DNA of 64,000 bases from assembly GCA_026004215.1 (NCBI GenBank), contig BPIR01000002.1, positions 1,209,533-1,273,532 of the forward strand. The letters run 5' to 3'. The position numbers were made by a program, and so were the translations under genes. Below are positions 1-9,470 of the stretch, piece after piece (position 1 is the first letter of the stretch; every line of letters begins with the position of its first letter). Below the pieces are notes generated by a model. The model saw only the letters and a program-made list of their open reading frames with translations. It was not told the origin of the DNA and ran no database searches. This DNA comes from Candidatus Binatia bacterium (lineage in GTDB: Bacteria > Desulfobacterota > Binatia > HRBIN30).

Positions 1-247
1 TTGGCCCTCGCGCCGGATCGAACACCACCTGCACCACGCCCGTTCGGTCGCGCAAGTCCACAAATACGAGCCCGCCGTGATCCCGCCGTCCATCCACCCA
101 TCCCATCAATGTGAGACGTTGGCCGGCATGCTGCGGCCGCAGCTCGCCACAGTAGTGCGAGCGCACCCAGTCTCCCAGCCCGTCCAGGGCGACAATCTCG
201 GTATGTTCCTGCTCTTGCATGCGTTCACCCGCGCTGTGCTGTGTCAT
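1..247 (-). CDS. aspS: Aspartyl-tRNA synthetase, N-terminal part (cut by window edge)
   Basis: The 82 visible residues are the start of a class II aspartyl-tRNA synthetase, which charges tRNA-Asp in the cytoplasm. The segment [10 protein letters not shown], then [13 protein letters not shown] and [14 protein letters not shown], is the N-terminal OB-fold anticodon-binding domain typical of AspRS. The usual start is close to the HYCGEL motif; here about 26 residues precede it, so an internal ATG (residue 10) is possible. The ATG at 247 overlaps the hisS stop as ATGA, so the two synthetases are translationally coupled, a common pairing. The catalytic domain lies outside the window. Confidence 0.93.
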   Translation of the reverse strand, partial: MTQHSAGERMQEQEHTEIVALDGLGDWVRSHYCGELRPQHAGQRLTLMGWVDGRRDHGGLVFVDLRDRTGVVQVVFDPARGP

Positions 248-1551
248 TCGTGCTTCGCCGGGGCAGCAGCGAAAGCTTCGCCCAAGGAATTCAAGTAAGC
301 ACGGACCTGTTCCACCGTCCACTCGAAGCGCACCGCCTCGGGGTAGTCGCGCTTGCGCAACATGTCGCGTACGGTGGCTGCTCCGGCTTCGAGTTCCGCC
401 GGACCCAAGATGAGCACAAACGGCGCTCCGCATTTGTCGGCTTGCCGCATTTGGCTTTTGAGACTGCGGCTTGCGGAACCGAGTTCCGTCTTCAGGCCTT
501 GGCGCCGCCAACGATGCGCCAAATGCAAGGCGCGCAATTCGGCTTCGGAGTCGAGCGGTGCCAGAAAAATCTCCAACGGCGGTTCCAACCGTTCGTCCAC
601 CGCCGCCCCGAGGGCCAGCAACACGCGCTCGATTCCGATCGCAAAACCGACTCCCGGCACGTTGGGGCCGTCCAAGTCGCGCACCAGACCGTCGTAGCGC
701 CCTCCGCCTCCCACGGCGTTTTGCGCCCCGAGCCCTTGCGCTTTTACTTCGAATGCGGTCCGAACATAGTAATCGAGCCCGCGCACCATGCGCGGTGCGA
801 GCTCATACGGAATCTTGGCGTAGTCCAGCGCCCGCCGCACCGCCGAAAAATGCTCGCGGCACGACTCGCACCAAAACGACTCCATGACGGGGGCATGAGC
901 CATCACGGACATGCAACTGGGCACCTTGCAGTCGAGCAAGCGCAGGGGGTTGCGGTCGATCCGGCGCTGGCAGTTCTCGCAGAGCTCTTGGCGGTGCGCT
1001 TCGCCAAAACTCCGTAACGCTTCTCGGTAGGCGGGCCGGCAAGTGGAATCACCCAGGGAATTGACCTCGATCGTGAAATGCCCGAGTTCGATCTCCACCA
1101 GCAAATCGTAGAGCAGCAGCAACACCTCGGCGTCGATCGCGGGGTCCTCCCGGCCGAACACTTCCGCACCGATTTGATGAAACTGGCGCAAACGGCCCTT
1201 TTGCGGGCGTTCGCGGCGGAACATCGGGCCGAAGTAATAGAGCTTCGACACCGCTTCCTGCTGCCACAGTGCGTGCTCCACGTACGCGCGCACCACGCCG
1301 GCAGTGCCCTCGGGGCGCAAGGTCAGCGAGGTGCCGTCGCGGTCCACGAAGCTGTACATCTCCTTCTCCACAATATCGGTCGTGTCACCGATGGAGCGGG
1401 TAAACAACTCGGTTCGCTCTACGATGGGAACGCGGATTTCTTTGAAGTGGTACCGTGCGAACACATCGCGGGCGCGATTTTCCACCCATGACCAGCGCGC
1501 GCTCTCTCCCGGGAGGATGTCGTGAAACCCCTTGACGGAAGCGATTTTCAT
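244..1551 (-). CDS. hisS: Histidyl-tRNA synthetase
   Basis: Class II aminoacyl-tRNA synthetase (435 aa) that attaches histidine to tRNA-His. The start [17 protein letters not shown] is the classic HisRS N-terminus. Motif 1 lies around PIVERTELF, motif 2 around [16 protein letters not shown], the HisA box is [12 protein letters not shown], and motif 3 is [13 protein letters not shown]. The C-terminal anticodon-binding domain follows ([11 protein letters not shown] onward). Length matches the family. The reading frame is open for 32 more codons upstream, but these are not HisRS-like, so the ATG at 1551 is chosen. The stop overlaps the aspS start (ATGA). The gene is divergent from the large secreted protein on the other strand. 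Confidence 0.96.
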   Translation of the reverse strand: MKIASVKGFHDILPGESARWSWVENRARDVFARYHFKEIRVPIVERTELFTRSIGDTTDIVEKEMYSFVDRDGTSLTLRPEGTAGVVRAYVEHALWQQEAVSKLYYFGPMFRRERPQKGRLRQFHQIGAEVFGREDPAIDAEVLLLLYDLLVEIELGHFTIEVNSLGDSTCRPAYREALRSFGEAHRQELCENCQRRIDRNPLRLLDCKVPSCMSVMAHAPVMESFWCESCREHFSAVRRALDYAKIPYELAPRMVRGLDYYVRTAFEVKAQGLGAQNAVGGGGRYDGLVRDLDGPNVPGVGFAIGIERVLLALGAAVDERLEPPLEIFLAPLDSEAELRALHLAHRWRRQGLKTELGSASRSLKSQMRQADKCGAPFVLILGPAELEAGAATVRDMLRKRDYPEAVRFEWTVEQVRAYLNSLGEAFAAAPAKHE

Positions 1552-1624
1552 TTTGGGACCTTGCGCTGCAAGGTGCGGCTCGGTAACAGAGGGGGTCCTG
1601 CAAGTCAACGAATGGTCCACGCCC

Positions 1625-4588
1625 GTGGAGCACAACGGCAAGCTCACACGACGGTTTCGGCGCCCTATCTCCGGCAGCGCCCTCTTGTGTTGGGTGTGGG
1701 TGTTGGTCGTTGTTATGCTGCGCGCAACGGACGCTGCTGGTCAAACCGTTTGCTGCCAGTGCGTGTTCACGACCGAGAACAACGAGGTGTTCTCCTTTTG
1801 TGGGCTCTCCGACCCGCAGGGAAACTGCGGCCTCGGATGCGATCGCGTGCCCAATGCCGATTGTGTGCAAGGCACGTGCGTGTTGTTCACGCCGACGCCC
1901 ACGGACACCCCGACGGAGACTCCGACCGCTACGCAAACCCCGACCTGGACGGCAACGTTCTCTCCCACCCAAACACCTTCACCCACACTGACTCCGACGC
2001 CCACCTCGACAGCGACGCTGACCCACACCTTCACGCGCACGCCCACCCGCACCCCGACGCCGACGAACACGCAGACGCCCACCCGCACCCAAACGTTTAC
2101 GGTCACGCAAACTCCGACGATCACCCCAACGCCGACAATCACGCCGACACCCACCCATACCCCCGGCGAACTCGATTGCTGCCAAGTGGTGCTGGTGGGG
2201 CAACTGGCATGTGCGGCACCCATCAACCATGATTGTGGCCCGGGCGTGATCGTGTACGGCGCAGCTTGCTTGGAAACAGGCCAGTGCGCCACATTCACGC
2301 CTACCTTCACACCGACGCTCACGCCGACAGTCACGCGCACCCCGACCCTCACGCCGACGGCGACATGGACCCCGACGTTCACCCCGACGCTTGGTCCAAA
2401 CGATTGCTGCCAACTCTTCTCCGGCGAGCAAATGTTTTGCGGCGTGCCCGCAGGATCGTCGTGCCCGACGGGCGCCACGGCAATTTATGGGGCGTTGTGT
2501 GTGGCGGGCGCGTGCATCACGATGACCCCAACGATCACGCCCACGCCAACAATCACCCCCACCGCAACCAACACCCCGATTGCATTCCCCACCTCCGGGC
2601 CCAACTGCCTCGCCCTCGCGCCAAATGGCCCCGCAGAAGCCCCGGCCAACCTTGCCTTTGGTTGCACGCAAAACTGGCAGTGCGTGGGCGGCAACGACGG
2701 GGATGCCACGTTCGTGTTCTTCAACCAAGATACCTCCGCGCTGGGTCCGCGAATCGACATGTATGCGATCGAGGATACGACCCCCCGCAGCGAGCGCATC
2801 GTTTCGGTCGATGTTCACGTGGTATCCCGCTCGGTAACCGGGAACCCGCGCACCACGGCCGCGCCCTTGCTGCGTGGCGGCACGACACAAATCTTCGAGG
2901 GCACGGCGCGGCAACTGAGCAATCAGTACGTGGACTACGTGCAACGCTTTTGCCAGCGCGGGGCGCCGACACCTGGCCCCACTCCCTGCCTGAACCCGGC
3001 ATTTGGATCGGAATGGACTTGGACAGACGTGAATCGCATGCAAGCTGGCGTGGCCCACCAGGTGGGCAGCGGCGACGTCGCGCGGACCACGAGTGTGTGG
3101 GTGGAGGTGTGCTGGGAAGTACCGACACCGACGCCCACGTGGACGAGCACGCCTTCCGCCTCTCCCACACCCACGTTTACCTTTACGCCTCTGCCAACGC
3201 CCACGTTCACGGACACGCCTTCCGCCACACCCACGCTCACGCTCACGGCAACGCCCACGGTTACCCCGACCCTGACACCAAGCTGGACGCCGAGTGTCAC
3301 GCCGACCCCCACTTATACGGCGAGTGCCACGTGGACCCTGACCGCCAGCGCGACCCGGACCCCGACGTTGACGTTCACCGCCACCGCCACACCGTCGCGC
3401 ACCGCTACCCCCTCTCTCACCTCGACGGCTACGCAAACCCCTATACCCAGTTCGACGGCGACGGCATCGTTTACGCGCACACCCACATCGCCGCCCACTG
3501 TAACCCGCACGGCTTCACCGACGGCCACCGCGAGCGCCACTCCCGTACCGCCATCGCCCACCAGCAGCCCCACAGCCACGAACTCCCCCACGGCCACGGG
3601 GTCGCCACCAACCGCCACACCGACGCTACCGCCGAAGCTCGCGTTTCTCTTTGGTTCCGGTAACAATCAGTCCGCTTGCGTGTTCGACTTGGCCTCATCG
3701 CTGGGCTTCGAGAACAGCGAGCGGCGGCTGACGCAAATGGAATCCGAAGACCCTTTGTTCCAACGCCAACTCTTTCAGGCCATTTATGTTGCGCCGGACT
3801 TGAGTCTCGACGACTACCTGGTTCTGCAACGCATGGTGGCGCCGGGCGGCATGATCGAACGCTTTGTGGCCGATGGCGGCGTGGCCGTGCTCCATGTCGG
3901 CGGGCGTTTCAATGACCAGAACAATGTGGCTCCGGGCGGCGTAGGCTTCGCCCGGGTGGCCCCGCACGATGCGGAACGGATTGTTACCCCCGAGCATCCC
4001 TATTTTGTCGGCGAAGGATTCGGGGGCGTGCCGCTGAGCGAGGCAGACTTTGCCGGGTGGGGCAATAGCGACGAAGGAGTTCTCACGAACCTTCCGGCCG
4101 AAGCCACCATCCTGTTAGAAAACAGCGATGGCCCGAGCATGGCTGAATATCGTTACGGGAATGGCCGGGTAATTGTGAGTACGGTGGCGTTTTGCTGGGA
4201 TGGCCGCCCGCGCTCCATGGGACCGGCGACTACGAACTTGCTGCGTTATGCGCCGTTTTACCAGGGCAGCGCTTTTACGCCGGCGCCCACCGTGACACCG
4301 ACAGGCACGCCCACGCCAACATGGACGCGACCCGCGACGCGCACGCCAACGCCCACACGTACTCGCACGCCTACTCGTACCCCGAGCTTTACACCGACCG
4401 CTACCTATCTTGTCGGCGACGCGGACAACAATGGGGTGGTGGACGAGGACGACTTGCTCTCCCTCCTTGCCATCTTGTTTGGCGAGATTCCCGAAGTCAT
4501 CGAAGCGGATGTGAACCGTGACGGCCGCGTGACGGCAGCGGACATTCCCGCGCTGATCGAGTTACTCGACCGTCGGGCCCGGCCATAG
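1625..4588 (+). CDS. Large secreted Thr/Pro-linker mosaic protein with dockerin-like C-terminus
   Basis: A 987-residue exported protein of unknown function. From the GTG at 1625 the N-terminus is basic, then a hydrophobic core (about residues 19-31) and an A-G-Q cleavage-like site fit a signal peptide. Three short Cys-rich modules starting with CC (about residues 43-86, 184-225, 260-300) are joined by long TPTxTPT linkers. A globular region follows (about 327-500), a second very long linker, then a domain near 672-882 that looks like a ThuA/glutamine-amidotransferase-like fold (AFLFGSGN, then [10 protein letters not shown] and [10 protein letters not shown]). The end (about 928-987) has two Ca-binding-type loops, [12 protein letters not shown] and [12 protein letters not shown], as in dockerins. 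The open frame extends to an ATG at 1532, but that would overlap hisS; the start is uncertain. Linkers give spurious long frames on other strands. Confidence 0.8.
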   Translation: MEHNGKLTRRFRRPISGSALLCWVWVLVVVMLRATDAAGQTVCCQCVFTTENNEVFSFCGLSDPQGNCGLGCDRVPNADCVQGTCVLFTPTPTDTPTETPTATQTPTWTATFSPTQTPSPTLTPTPTSTATLTHTFTRTPTRTPTPTNTQTPTRTQTFTVTQTPTITPTPTITPTPTHTPGELDCCQVVLVGQLACAAPINHDCGPGVIVYGAACLETGQCATFTPTFTPTLTPTVTRTPTLTPTATWTPTFTPTLGPNDCCQLFSGEQMFCGVPAGSSCPTGATAIYGALCVAGACITMTPTITPTPTITPTATNTPIAFPTSGPNCLALAPNGPAEAPANLAFGCTQNWQCVGGNDGDATFVFFNQDTSALGPRIDMYAIEDTTPRSERIVSVDVHVVSRSVTGNPRTTAAPLLRGGTTQIFEGTARQLSNQYVDYVQRFCQRGAPTPGPTPCLNPAFGSEWTWTDVNRMQAGVAHQVGSGDVARTTSVWVEVCWEVPTPTPTWTSTPSASPTPTFTFTPLPTPTFTDTPSATPTLTLTATPTVTPTLTPSWTPSVTPTPTYTASATWTLTASATRTPTLTFTATATPSRTATPSLTSTATQTPIPSSTATASFTRTPTSPPTVTRTASPTATASATPVPPSPTSSPTATNSPTATGSPPTATPTLPPKLAFLFGSGNNQSACVFDLASSLGFENSERRLTQMESEDPLFQRQLFQAIYVAPDLSLDDYLVLQRMVAPGGMIERFVADGGVAVLHVGGRFNDQNNVAPGGVGFARVAPHDAERIVTPEHPYFVGEGFGGVPLSEADFAGWGNSDEGVLTNLPAEATILLENSDGPSMAEYRYGNGRVIVSTVAFCWDGRPRSMGPATTNLLRYAPFYQGSAFTPAPTVTPTGTPTPTWTRPATRTPTPTRTRTPTRTPSFTPTATYLVGDADNNGVVDEDDLLSLLAILFGEIPEVIEADVNRDGRVTAADIPALIELLDRRARP

Positions 4589-4696
4589 CTGGCAATTTCC
4601 TTCCTGGCAGCCGCACAGCCGCATCGCCGCTTGCGAAGGACCAGCGCGCTGCAGTGGCATACAGGAGAGATGGGTTCCAGGCGCGTGTGGGTTGCG

Positions 4697-5128
4697 TTAG
4701 CGCGGCCGCGCAGCCCCACCCTGCAGAGGAGCTCTCGGCTTGGGGGGACCAGATTTTTCGACGAAGTCCAACAGGTCGCCCTCGAGGGCACGCAACTGTT
4801 CGAGGATTTTCTTCGCTAACGGGCGGAGTTCGGGTTTTTCTTCCGCCTCTGCAAGCGAGTATTGTTTCGATGCAATCGTGCGAATTTTTCCGCCGTCTTC
4901 CTCAGCAACTTCGGTGGCTTCGAAGGTTACGACCGTTTCGCCGCGCGGGCTGTTTTGCACCGTAAAGGTGGTGATCAATCGTTTCTTCTGGGCGGGCGCT
5001 GGCGTGGGCGCAGGCGTTGGTTCGAACGGACCGAGATCCAAAATCACCGGCGGCGGACCGAGCTTCGAATCACCCATGGCCACCGCCGCCCACAGCAACC
5101 CGACAAACCACAAACTCTTCCGATCCAT
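4697..5128 (-). CDS. Small secreted protein of unknown function
   Basis: 143 residues. The ATG at 5128 gives MDRKSLWFVGLLWAAVAMG, a short signal peptide, followed by a Pro-rich stretch (PTPAPTPAPAQKK) and a compact charged domain with TVQNSPRGETVVTFEATEV that reads as a beta-rich unit, then a Glu/Lys/Leu-rich helix. No family recognised. It is convergent with the large mosaic protein and divergent from the ABC permease gene, with 132 bp between their starts that should hold both promoters. A longer frame runs upstream to 5329 but has no protein-like character. Confidence 0.6.
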   Translation of the reverse strand: MDRKSLWFVGLLWAAVAMGDSKLGPPPVILDLGPFEPTPAPTPAPAQKKRLITTFTVQNSPRGETVVTFEATEVAEEDGGKIRTIASKQYSLAEAEEKPELRPLAKKILEQLRALEGDLLDFVEKSGPPKPRAPLQGGAARPR

Positions 5129-5260
5129 GCAGCCACTCCGTGCCCCCGCTTGTACCAGCACAATGTTGCGGGAACAACGCGCTCGCTCGGCAGGGTTGCG
5201 GTGGGCCCGCAGCGGCGCGTTGTCGCGAGACGTTCCGCGTGCTTGCTTCCTACGTCCGTG

Positions 5261-5953
5261 ATGGCGCTGACCGAGGCTTGGACAGCTGCACTCCAGCTCT
5301 TGTGGCACATGGATCCCGGCGTCGTGCACGCCGCCTGGACGTCGCTGTACGTGTCCACCGTTGCCACGGTGCTGGCCGCGTGCCTCGGCATCCCTTGCGG
5401 TCTTGCCCTCGCCCGCTGGCGGATTCCGGCACGCGCTGCCATCGAGGTCGTTGTCAAAACCCTCACCGCAATGCCGACAGTCGTTGTCGGTCTCGTGTTG
5501 TACGTGTTGTTGTCGCGTAGCGGGCCGTTGGGCGTATTTGGCTTGCTGTACACGCCAGCGGCGATGATCTTGGGAGAAGCGATCCTCGTGTTCCCGTTGG
5601 TTGCTGCACTGACGCTCACATTGATCGCCGAGGCCGATCCGCGGATCGAAGCCACGGCCAGAACCCTTGGCGCCTCGTGGTGGCAGGCATTGCTCACGCT
5701 GTTGTTCGAGCTGCGCTACGGCTTCGCCGGGATTTTGGTTACCACCTTCGGCCGCTTGCTGTCGGAGCTGGGGGTGGCATTGATGTTGGGCGGGAATATC
5801 CGGGGTTCCACGCGTACCTTGACTACCGCCATCGCGCTGGAAACAGCGAAAGGCGATTTTGCAGTGGCGTTTGCGCTGGGCATTTTGCTGCTTGCACTGG
5901 CCCTGGTCGTGAATCTTCTTGCCTGGTGGGCAAGCCCGAGGTGGCTGCCATGA
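5261..5953 (+). CDS. tupB: Tungstate-type ABC transporter permease
   Basis: 230-residue inner-membrane permease of the tungstate/molybdate/sulfate importer group (TupB/WtpB-like). About five or six hydrophobic segments are visible, and the permease EAA loop sits at EATARTLGASWWQALLTLL, with the tungstate-type signature GRLLSELGVALMLGGNIRG just after it; that last motif is characteristic of TupB. The ATG at 5261 is taken because it begins directly before the first hydrophobic segment. Its stop overlaps the ATPase start (ATGA), so the two are co-translated. No substrate-binding protein gene (TupA) is next to it. Substrate specificity is inferred from sequence type only. Confidence 0.82.
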   Translation: MALTEAWTAALQLLWHMDPGVVHAAWTSLYVSTVATVLAACLGIPCGLALARWRIPARAAIEVVVKTLTAMPTVVVGLVLYVLLSRSGPLGVFGLLYTPAAMILGEAILVFPLVAALTLTLIAEADPRIEATARTLGASWWQALLTLLFELRYGFAGILVTTFGRLLSELGVALMLGGNIRGSTRTLTTAIALETAKGDFAVAFALGILLLALALVVNLLAWWASPRWLP

Positions 5954-7008
5954 TGAGGTCCGAGCTGGCGTTTTCTCTTCGGCAAATGGTGTGGCAGTGG
6001 GGTACGGACACCATCTTGGACATTGTCGAGCTCGACATTCCGGCCGGGCAGGTGACTGCGGTCGTGGGTCCGAACGGTGCCGGAAAAACCTCGCTGCTGG
6101 AGGTGCTTGCCGGGCTACGCCAACCCCGCGCGCAGCGCTTTATGTGTCTCGGTCAGGAATGCTCGCCGGGCACGCCGGCCTGGGAGCAATTGCGACGTCG
6201 GGTGACTTACGTTGCGCAACGGCCGTGGATGTTCCGCCGCAGCGTGTATGCCAACGTCGCTTACGGGTTGCGCCTGCGGGGAACACCCGAACGCGAGCGT
6301 GTTTGGCGTGCGCTGGAACGTGTGGGCTTGGCAGCCCACGCGGAGCGGCCGGCGTGGACTCTTTCTGCCGGAGAGATGCAGCGAGTTGCCATTGCTCGAG
6401 CCTTGGCCATCGAACCTCCGATCCTGTTGTTCGACGAACCAACGGCCAATCTCGACCGCGATTTTGTTCCCATATTCGAGGATCTCGTGCGCGAGCTGGT
6501 TGCGGACGGCCGTACCGTGCTGTTCTCTACGCATCTGTTGGATCAAGCCTACCGCTTGGGCGAGCGCATCGTGAGCTTGGAAGGGGGCCGCGTCGTGCCG
6601 TTCCCGTTCGCCAATCTCCTGCGCGGCGCGGTGCGGGCCGACGGTAGCGACGCGGTGCTCGATGCCGGAAGCTTACAAGTTGTCTTGCCTTGGCCGGTGC
6701 CAGGCATGGCGCGCGCCACCGTGGCGGTGGACCCGGAAAGCATTTTACTTTCCCGCGAGCGTTTCGAATCGAGCGCGCGCAATACGTTCGGCGGCGTCGT
6801 GGTTCGGATCGAAGGAAGCGAGGCCGGACTCTTGGTGCACGTGGACTGTGGAGTCGAACTCGTAGCTCGAATTACCGCGCGTGCGTTTGCCCAGCTCGGC
6901 CTGGCCATTGGCGACCGGGTATTCGTGACGTTTAAATCCACTGCCGTGCATTGGATCGAACCGCCCTTGGAACACGCATCACGGGCATCATGGGGAACGC
7001 TTCTTTGA
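5950..7008 (+). CDS. tupC: ABC transporter ATPase, tungstate/molybdate type
   Basis: 352-residue ATP-binding subunit. Walker A is GPNGAGKTS (near residue 40), the Q-loop is VAQRP, the ABC signature is the variant LSAGEMQRVAIARAL, Walker B is ILLFDEPTANLD and the switch His is in STHLLDQA. The last ~120 residues form an extra domain with beta-rich, TOBE-like character (ESILLSRERFESSARNTFGG...VELVARITARAF), as found in oxyanion importers such as ModC, where it binds the anion for regulation. Starts with ATGATG; the first ATG overlaps the permease stop. Its 3' end overlaps miaA by 19 bp, suggesting one transcript. Confidence 0.85.
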   Translation: MMRSELAFSLRQMVWQWGTDTILDIVELDIPAGQVTAVVGPNGAGKTSLLEVLAGLRQPRAQRFMCLGQECSPGTPAWEQLRRRVTYVAQRPWMFRRSVYANVAYGLRLRGTPERERVWRALERVGLAAHAERPAWTLSAGEMQRVAIARALAIEPPILLFDEPTANLDRDFVPIFEDLVRELVADGRTVLFSTHLLDQAYRLGERIVSLEGGRVVPFPFANLLRGAVRADGSDAVLDAGSLQVVLPWPVPGMARATVAVDPESILLSRERFESSARNTFGGVVVRIEGSEAGLLVHVDCGVELVARITARAFAQLGLAIGDRVFVTFKSTAVHWIEPPLEHASRASWGTLL

Positions 7009-7940
7009 ACCAATCTGCCGAACCCATCGTGGCGATCGTCGGGCCCACGGCGTCGGGAAAAACCGCCTTGGCCGTCGAACTAGCGGAACGATTCGGCGCG
7101 GAGGTCATCAATGCCGATTCCCGTCAAGTGTATCGCGGGCTCGATATCGGCAGCGCCAAGCCCACGTTCTTGGAGCGCCAGCGCGTGCCGCACCATGTCG
7201 TAGACGTGGCCGAGCCGGAGGAGGAGTTTCACTGCGCGCGCTTCCTGGAGTTGGCCGAAGAAGCGATTGCAGACGTGTATGCGCGAGGGCGAAGGGTGTT
7301 GGTCGTTGGCGGCACGGGGCTATACGTCCGTGTCTTGCGCGGCGGTTTGTTTCCCGGGCCAGGGCGCGACCCGGAGTTCCGCCGACACTGGTATGCGCGC
7401 GAACAGCAAGAGCCAGGCATCCTCCATCGGGAGCTGACGAAGGTGGATCCGCAGACGGCCAGCCGCCTGCATCCTCGCGATCGGGTGCGTCTCGTGCGGG
7501 CGCTCGAGGTGTATCACAAGACGGGCCGGCCGATCAGTTGGTGGCAGGCGCAACATCGGTTCACGAGCGGGCGCCACGCAATCGTGTTGCTGGGCGTCGA
7601 AGTGCCGCGAGGCGAGCTTTACCAGCGCATCGAAGCGCGCAGCCGCGCGATGATCGAGGCGGGGTTGGTCGAAGAGCTGCGCAACCTTTACGCCCGCGGA
7701 CTCTCCCCCGAGCTGCCGGCGTTGCAAAGTCTGGGCTACCGCGAGATCGGGGCTTACGTGCGTGGCCTGACGAGTTTAGACGAGGCTCTCTCCCGCATGG
7801 TGCGGGCCACACGCCAGTTTGCAAAGCGCCAGCTCACTTGGTTTCGGCGAGAGCCCGTGCAACGTTGGATGCCGCCGGCGCTGCCTGTGTGGGAGCAGGA
7901 GCTTGCCCGCTTTTGGTCAAAAGGCAACCGCACGGTGTGA
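6990..7940 (+). CDS. miaA: tRNA dimethylallyltransferase
   Basis: MiaA transfers a dimethylallyl group to A37 of tRNAs that read UNN codons. 316 residues, normal length. The P-loop is GPTASGKTAL (residues 12-21), followed by the DPPT-like contact region NADSRQVYRGLDIGSAKPT and the HHVVDVAEP motif; the tRNA-binding segment includes GYREIGAYVRG and the C-terminal RATRQFAKRQLTWFR motif, all diagnostic. The ATG at 6990 is chosen because it begins nine residues before the conserved core; an upstream in-frame start would overlap the ABC gene more. Located last in the ABC-miaA run and followed by a strong hairpin. Confidence 0.96.
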   Translation: MGNASLNQSAEPIVAIVGPTASGKTALAVELAERFGAEVINADSRQVYRGLDIGSAKPTFLERQRVPHHVVDVAEPEEEFHCARFLELAEEAIADVYARGRRVLVVGGTGLYVRVLRGGLFPGPGRDPEFRRHWYAREQQEPGILHRELTKVDPQTASRLHPRDRVRLVRALEVYHKTGRPISWWQAQHRFTSGRHAIVLLGVEVPRGELYQRIEARSRAMIEAGLVEELRNLYARGLSPELPALQSLGYREIGAYVRGLTSLDEALSRMVRATRQFAKRQLTWFRREPVQRWMPPALPVWEQELARFWSKGNRTV

Positions 7941-7966
7941 TCCCATCCGATACTGGGATCGTGCCG
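7933..7966 (+). terminator. Hairpin at the miaA stop, terminator-like
   Basis: A perfect 7-bp core stem, GATCCCA (7939-7945) and TGGGATC (7954-7960) with an 8-nt loop, extends outward through three G-U pairs and three more Watson-Crick pairs. It sits across and just after the miaA stop codon. No T-run follows, so it may be an RNA-stabilising 3' hairpin instead of a factor-independent terminator. Confidence 0.4.
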
Positions 7967-8395
7967 GCGCTGGCGAGATTGCACACCCTGCTCGCGGCCT
8001 TCGGGAGCACGCCGGTGTCGGACATCACTGTACGATGGCGTCCGGGCGGGCGGGGCCCTCGTGCAGGCCGCCGGGAGCGGCGCACACCCATGTCCGAGTG
8101 ACATGCTAGGCGATCACCAATGCACCTGCGTGCCCCACACCAAAATCCGCGCGGTTACGGCACTCCCGAGCGTAAATTCGTGATTTCAAAAAGGGGCCCG
8201 GCCCACTTTCTTGCCACAAAAAGTGGGTGTCCTGTTTTTGCCTGGTCCTCCGGGAAACGGGATGAGGGCATTTGCTGCGAGAGAGGCCGGAAAGCGGGCC
8301 GCAACGACCGCCAGCATCGCGCAGCCCGCTTTTTCCGATCCGCCACGGCGAGCGGGCCGAGCCGCTTTTGTCGGAGGGCCCCCACCGGCGCGCCC
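7941..8395. other. Gene-free spacer with a repeat-like hairpin
   Basis: 455 bp between miaA and the convergent thioesterase gene. No frame on either strand has protein-like composition. It contains the post-miaA hairpin and, at 8202-8232, a hairpin ending in the motif GTGGGTGTCC that recurs five times near 53.8-54.1 kb. Confidence 0.6.
8202..8232 (+). repeat. Copy of the GTGGGTGTCC repeat motif with its own hairpin
   Basis: CCCACTTT (8202-8209) pairs with AAAGTGGG (8220-8227) around a 10-nt loop, and the right arm runs into the shared motif GTGGGTGTCC (8223-8232), which is followed by CTGTTTTT. The motif preceded by an A-run is the same as in the repeat island at 53.8-54.1 kb, 45 kb away, so this is likely a dispersed member of one repeat family. 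The T-rich end also makes it a possible terminator. Confidence 0.5.
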
Positions 8396-8800
8396 TCACC
8401 ACAGGAACTTGCCGTTCCCGGAAGCAACGGGCTTCGCGGGCTCGCTTTGCCAGGCGATTACGTGCACGTTTGCGATGCGCTGGCCGAGTTTGAAAATTTC
8501 CGCGCGAGCGTGCGTGTCGCGGGGCCCGGCCGTGCGCAAGTAGTCGATGCTGAAGTTGATCGGCTTAGGCAGTCGCTCGCGCACACCGGCGTCCAACAGA
8601 CACAAAATGGCCGTCAGTTCTAAAAACGCCCCCAGAACGCCGCCATGGATCGCAGGCAAAAGCGGGTTGCCAATGAGCTCTTTGCGAAACGGCAGAAGAA
8701 GTTCGCGGTGTCCCTTCGTTCCCGCCACGCGCACGCCCAGAAAGCGAGCGTATGGGATCGCATCCAAAAAACTTTGCAGCCGATTCGTGAGATTAGCCAC
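8396..8800 (-). CDS. Hotdog-fold thioesterase, PaaI type (second of a pair)
   Basis: 134-residue acyl-CoA thioesterase-like protein of the hotdog fold. The conserved helix with the active-site region reads NPLLPAIHGGVLGAFLELTA, matching the PaaI pattern HGG...E, followed by the strand PINFSIDYLRTAGPRDTHARAEI. The start is taken as the GTG at 8800 (VANLTNRLQSFLD), because it follows the upstream gene with an 8-bp overlap; a longer frame exists upstream but overlaps that gene heavily. Probably hydrolyses aromatic or medium-chain acyl-CoA; the substrate cannot be read from sequence. Confidence 0.82.
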   Translation of the reverse strand: MANLTNRLQSFLDAIPYARFLGVRVAGTKGHRELLLPFRKELIGNPLLPAIHGGVLGAFLELTAILCLLDAGVRERLPKPINFSIDYLRTAGPRDTHARAEIFKLGQRIANVHVIAWQSEPAKPVASGNGKFLW

Positions 8801-9284
8801 GCGCGGTCCCTCCGGTCGGAAATGGGCTTCCGGCCCGGTTGGCGCCGAGCATGAAAGTGGCCACACAAAACGCAAACGGATCCTCGGCTCGCTCGTCCCA
8901 CGCATGCGCCCGCACAAAGGCGACGCTTTTGGTGTTGCGATAGCACTCCGAACGAACGTACAAATCCTTGCCGGGCGCTGCAGCCCGCAAGTAATCTACC
9001 CGCAAATCGATCGTGGCAATGGCCACGAGCTCGGGCAGCGCACACGCCACCGCTAAGCCCGAAGCATGATCGATTAGCGTCGTGATCACCCCCCCGAAGA
9101 CCACCCCTCGAGCCGGGTCACCCACCAGCTCGGGCCGGTAAGGCAGCATCATCACGGCATAGCGGGGGCCAATTTCGACCACCCGGATGCCCAGATGCTC
9201 CGCATGAGGGGTATGTTTGACCATGCCCTCCACACCGGGTCCGAACAAGCTTTCTAACGCGTACCGGGGCTTTTGCTCGGTCAT
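8793..9284 (-). CDS. Hotdog-fold thioesterase, PaaI type (first of a pair)
   Basis: 163-residue hotdog protein. The signature reads ARGVVFGGVITTLIDHASGLA, in which the usual catalytic-helix His-Gly-Gly is FGG and an Asp (LIDHASG) takes the general acid/base position seen in many PaaI/YbdB enzymes; the strand TIDLRVDYLRAAAPGKDLYVRSE is typical. Starts at the ATG at 9284 (MTEQKPRYALESLF). Its stop overlaps the start of the second thioesterase by 8 bp, so the two are co-translated and may form a heteromer. The gene is divergent from the rpmH operon. Confidence 0.82.
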   Translation of the reverse strand: MTEQKPRYALESLFGPGVEGMVKHTPHAEHLGIRVVEIGPRYAVMMLPYRPELVGDPARGVVFGGVITTLIDHASGLAVACALPELVAIATIDLRVDYLRAAAPGKDLYVRSECYRNTKSVAFVRAHAWDERAEDPFAFCVATFMLGANRAGSPFPTGGTARG

Positions 9285-9424
9285 GCCGGTCCCTTACCTA
9301 AAGGGCCGCGGTAGAGCGAGAGGGATGGGCCTACCCGATGCGCAAACGCACGAGCGGCTTGCAGCCTGCAGCACAAAGGTCTAGCCGGTTGGGGTTGTGC
9401 TTCTGAACGCGGGCAAAGGTGAAA

Positions 9425-9454
9425 TTGACAGGTCGCGTCCGTTGTGGTTGATAA
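9425..9454 (+). promoter_or_regulatory. Possible sigma-70 type promoter of the rpmH operon
   Basis: TTGACA (9425-9430) matches the -35 consensus exactly. At an 18-bp spacing lies TGATAA, a weak -10. Transcription from here would give a leader of about 75-80 nt before rpmH and would exclude the GTG at 9397 as the rnpA start. Confidence 0.35.
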
Positions 9455-9470
9455 GCCCGTTCGCGGCAGC

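Noticed and set aside
1741..2478. Long minus-strand frame in the TPT region (Val/Gly-rich)
   Set aside because: It is the antisense of Thr/Pro codons; composition is periodic and it overlaps the better supported plus-strand gene.
1979..3436. Another long Arg/Gly-rich minus-strand frame opposite the mosaic protein
   Set aside because: Artefact of repetitive ACC/CCG codons; no motifs or start signal.
5950..7008. Sulfate or molybdate importer instead of tungstate
   Set aside because: The permease signature GVALMLGGNIRG fits the TupB group better, but specificity is not proven.
8120..8623. Plus-strand frame opposite the second thioesterase
   Set aside because: Covers the repeat hairpin and the antisense of the hotdog gene; no domain.
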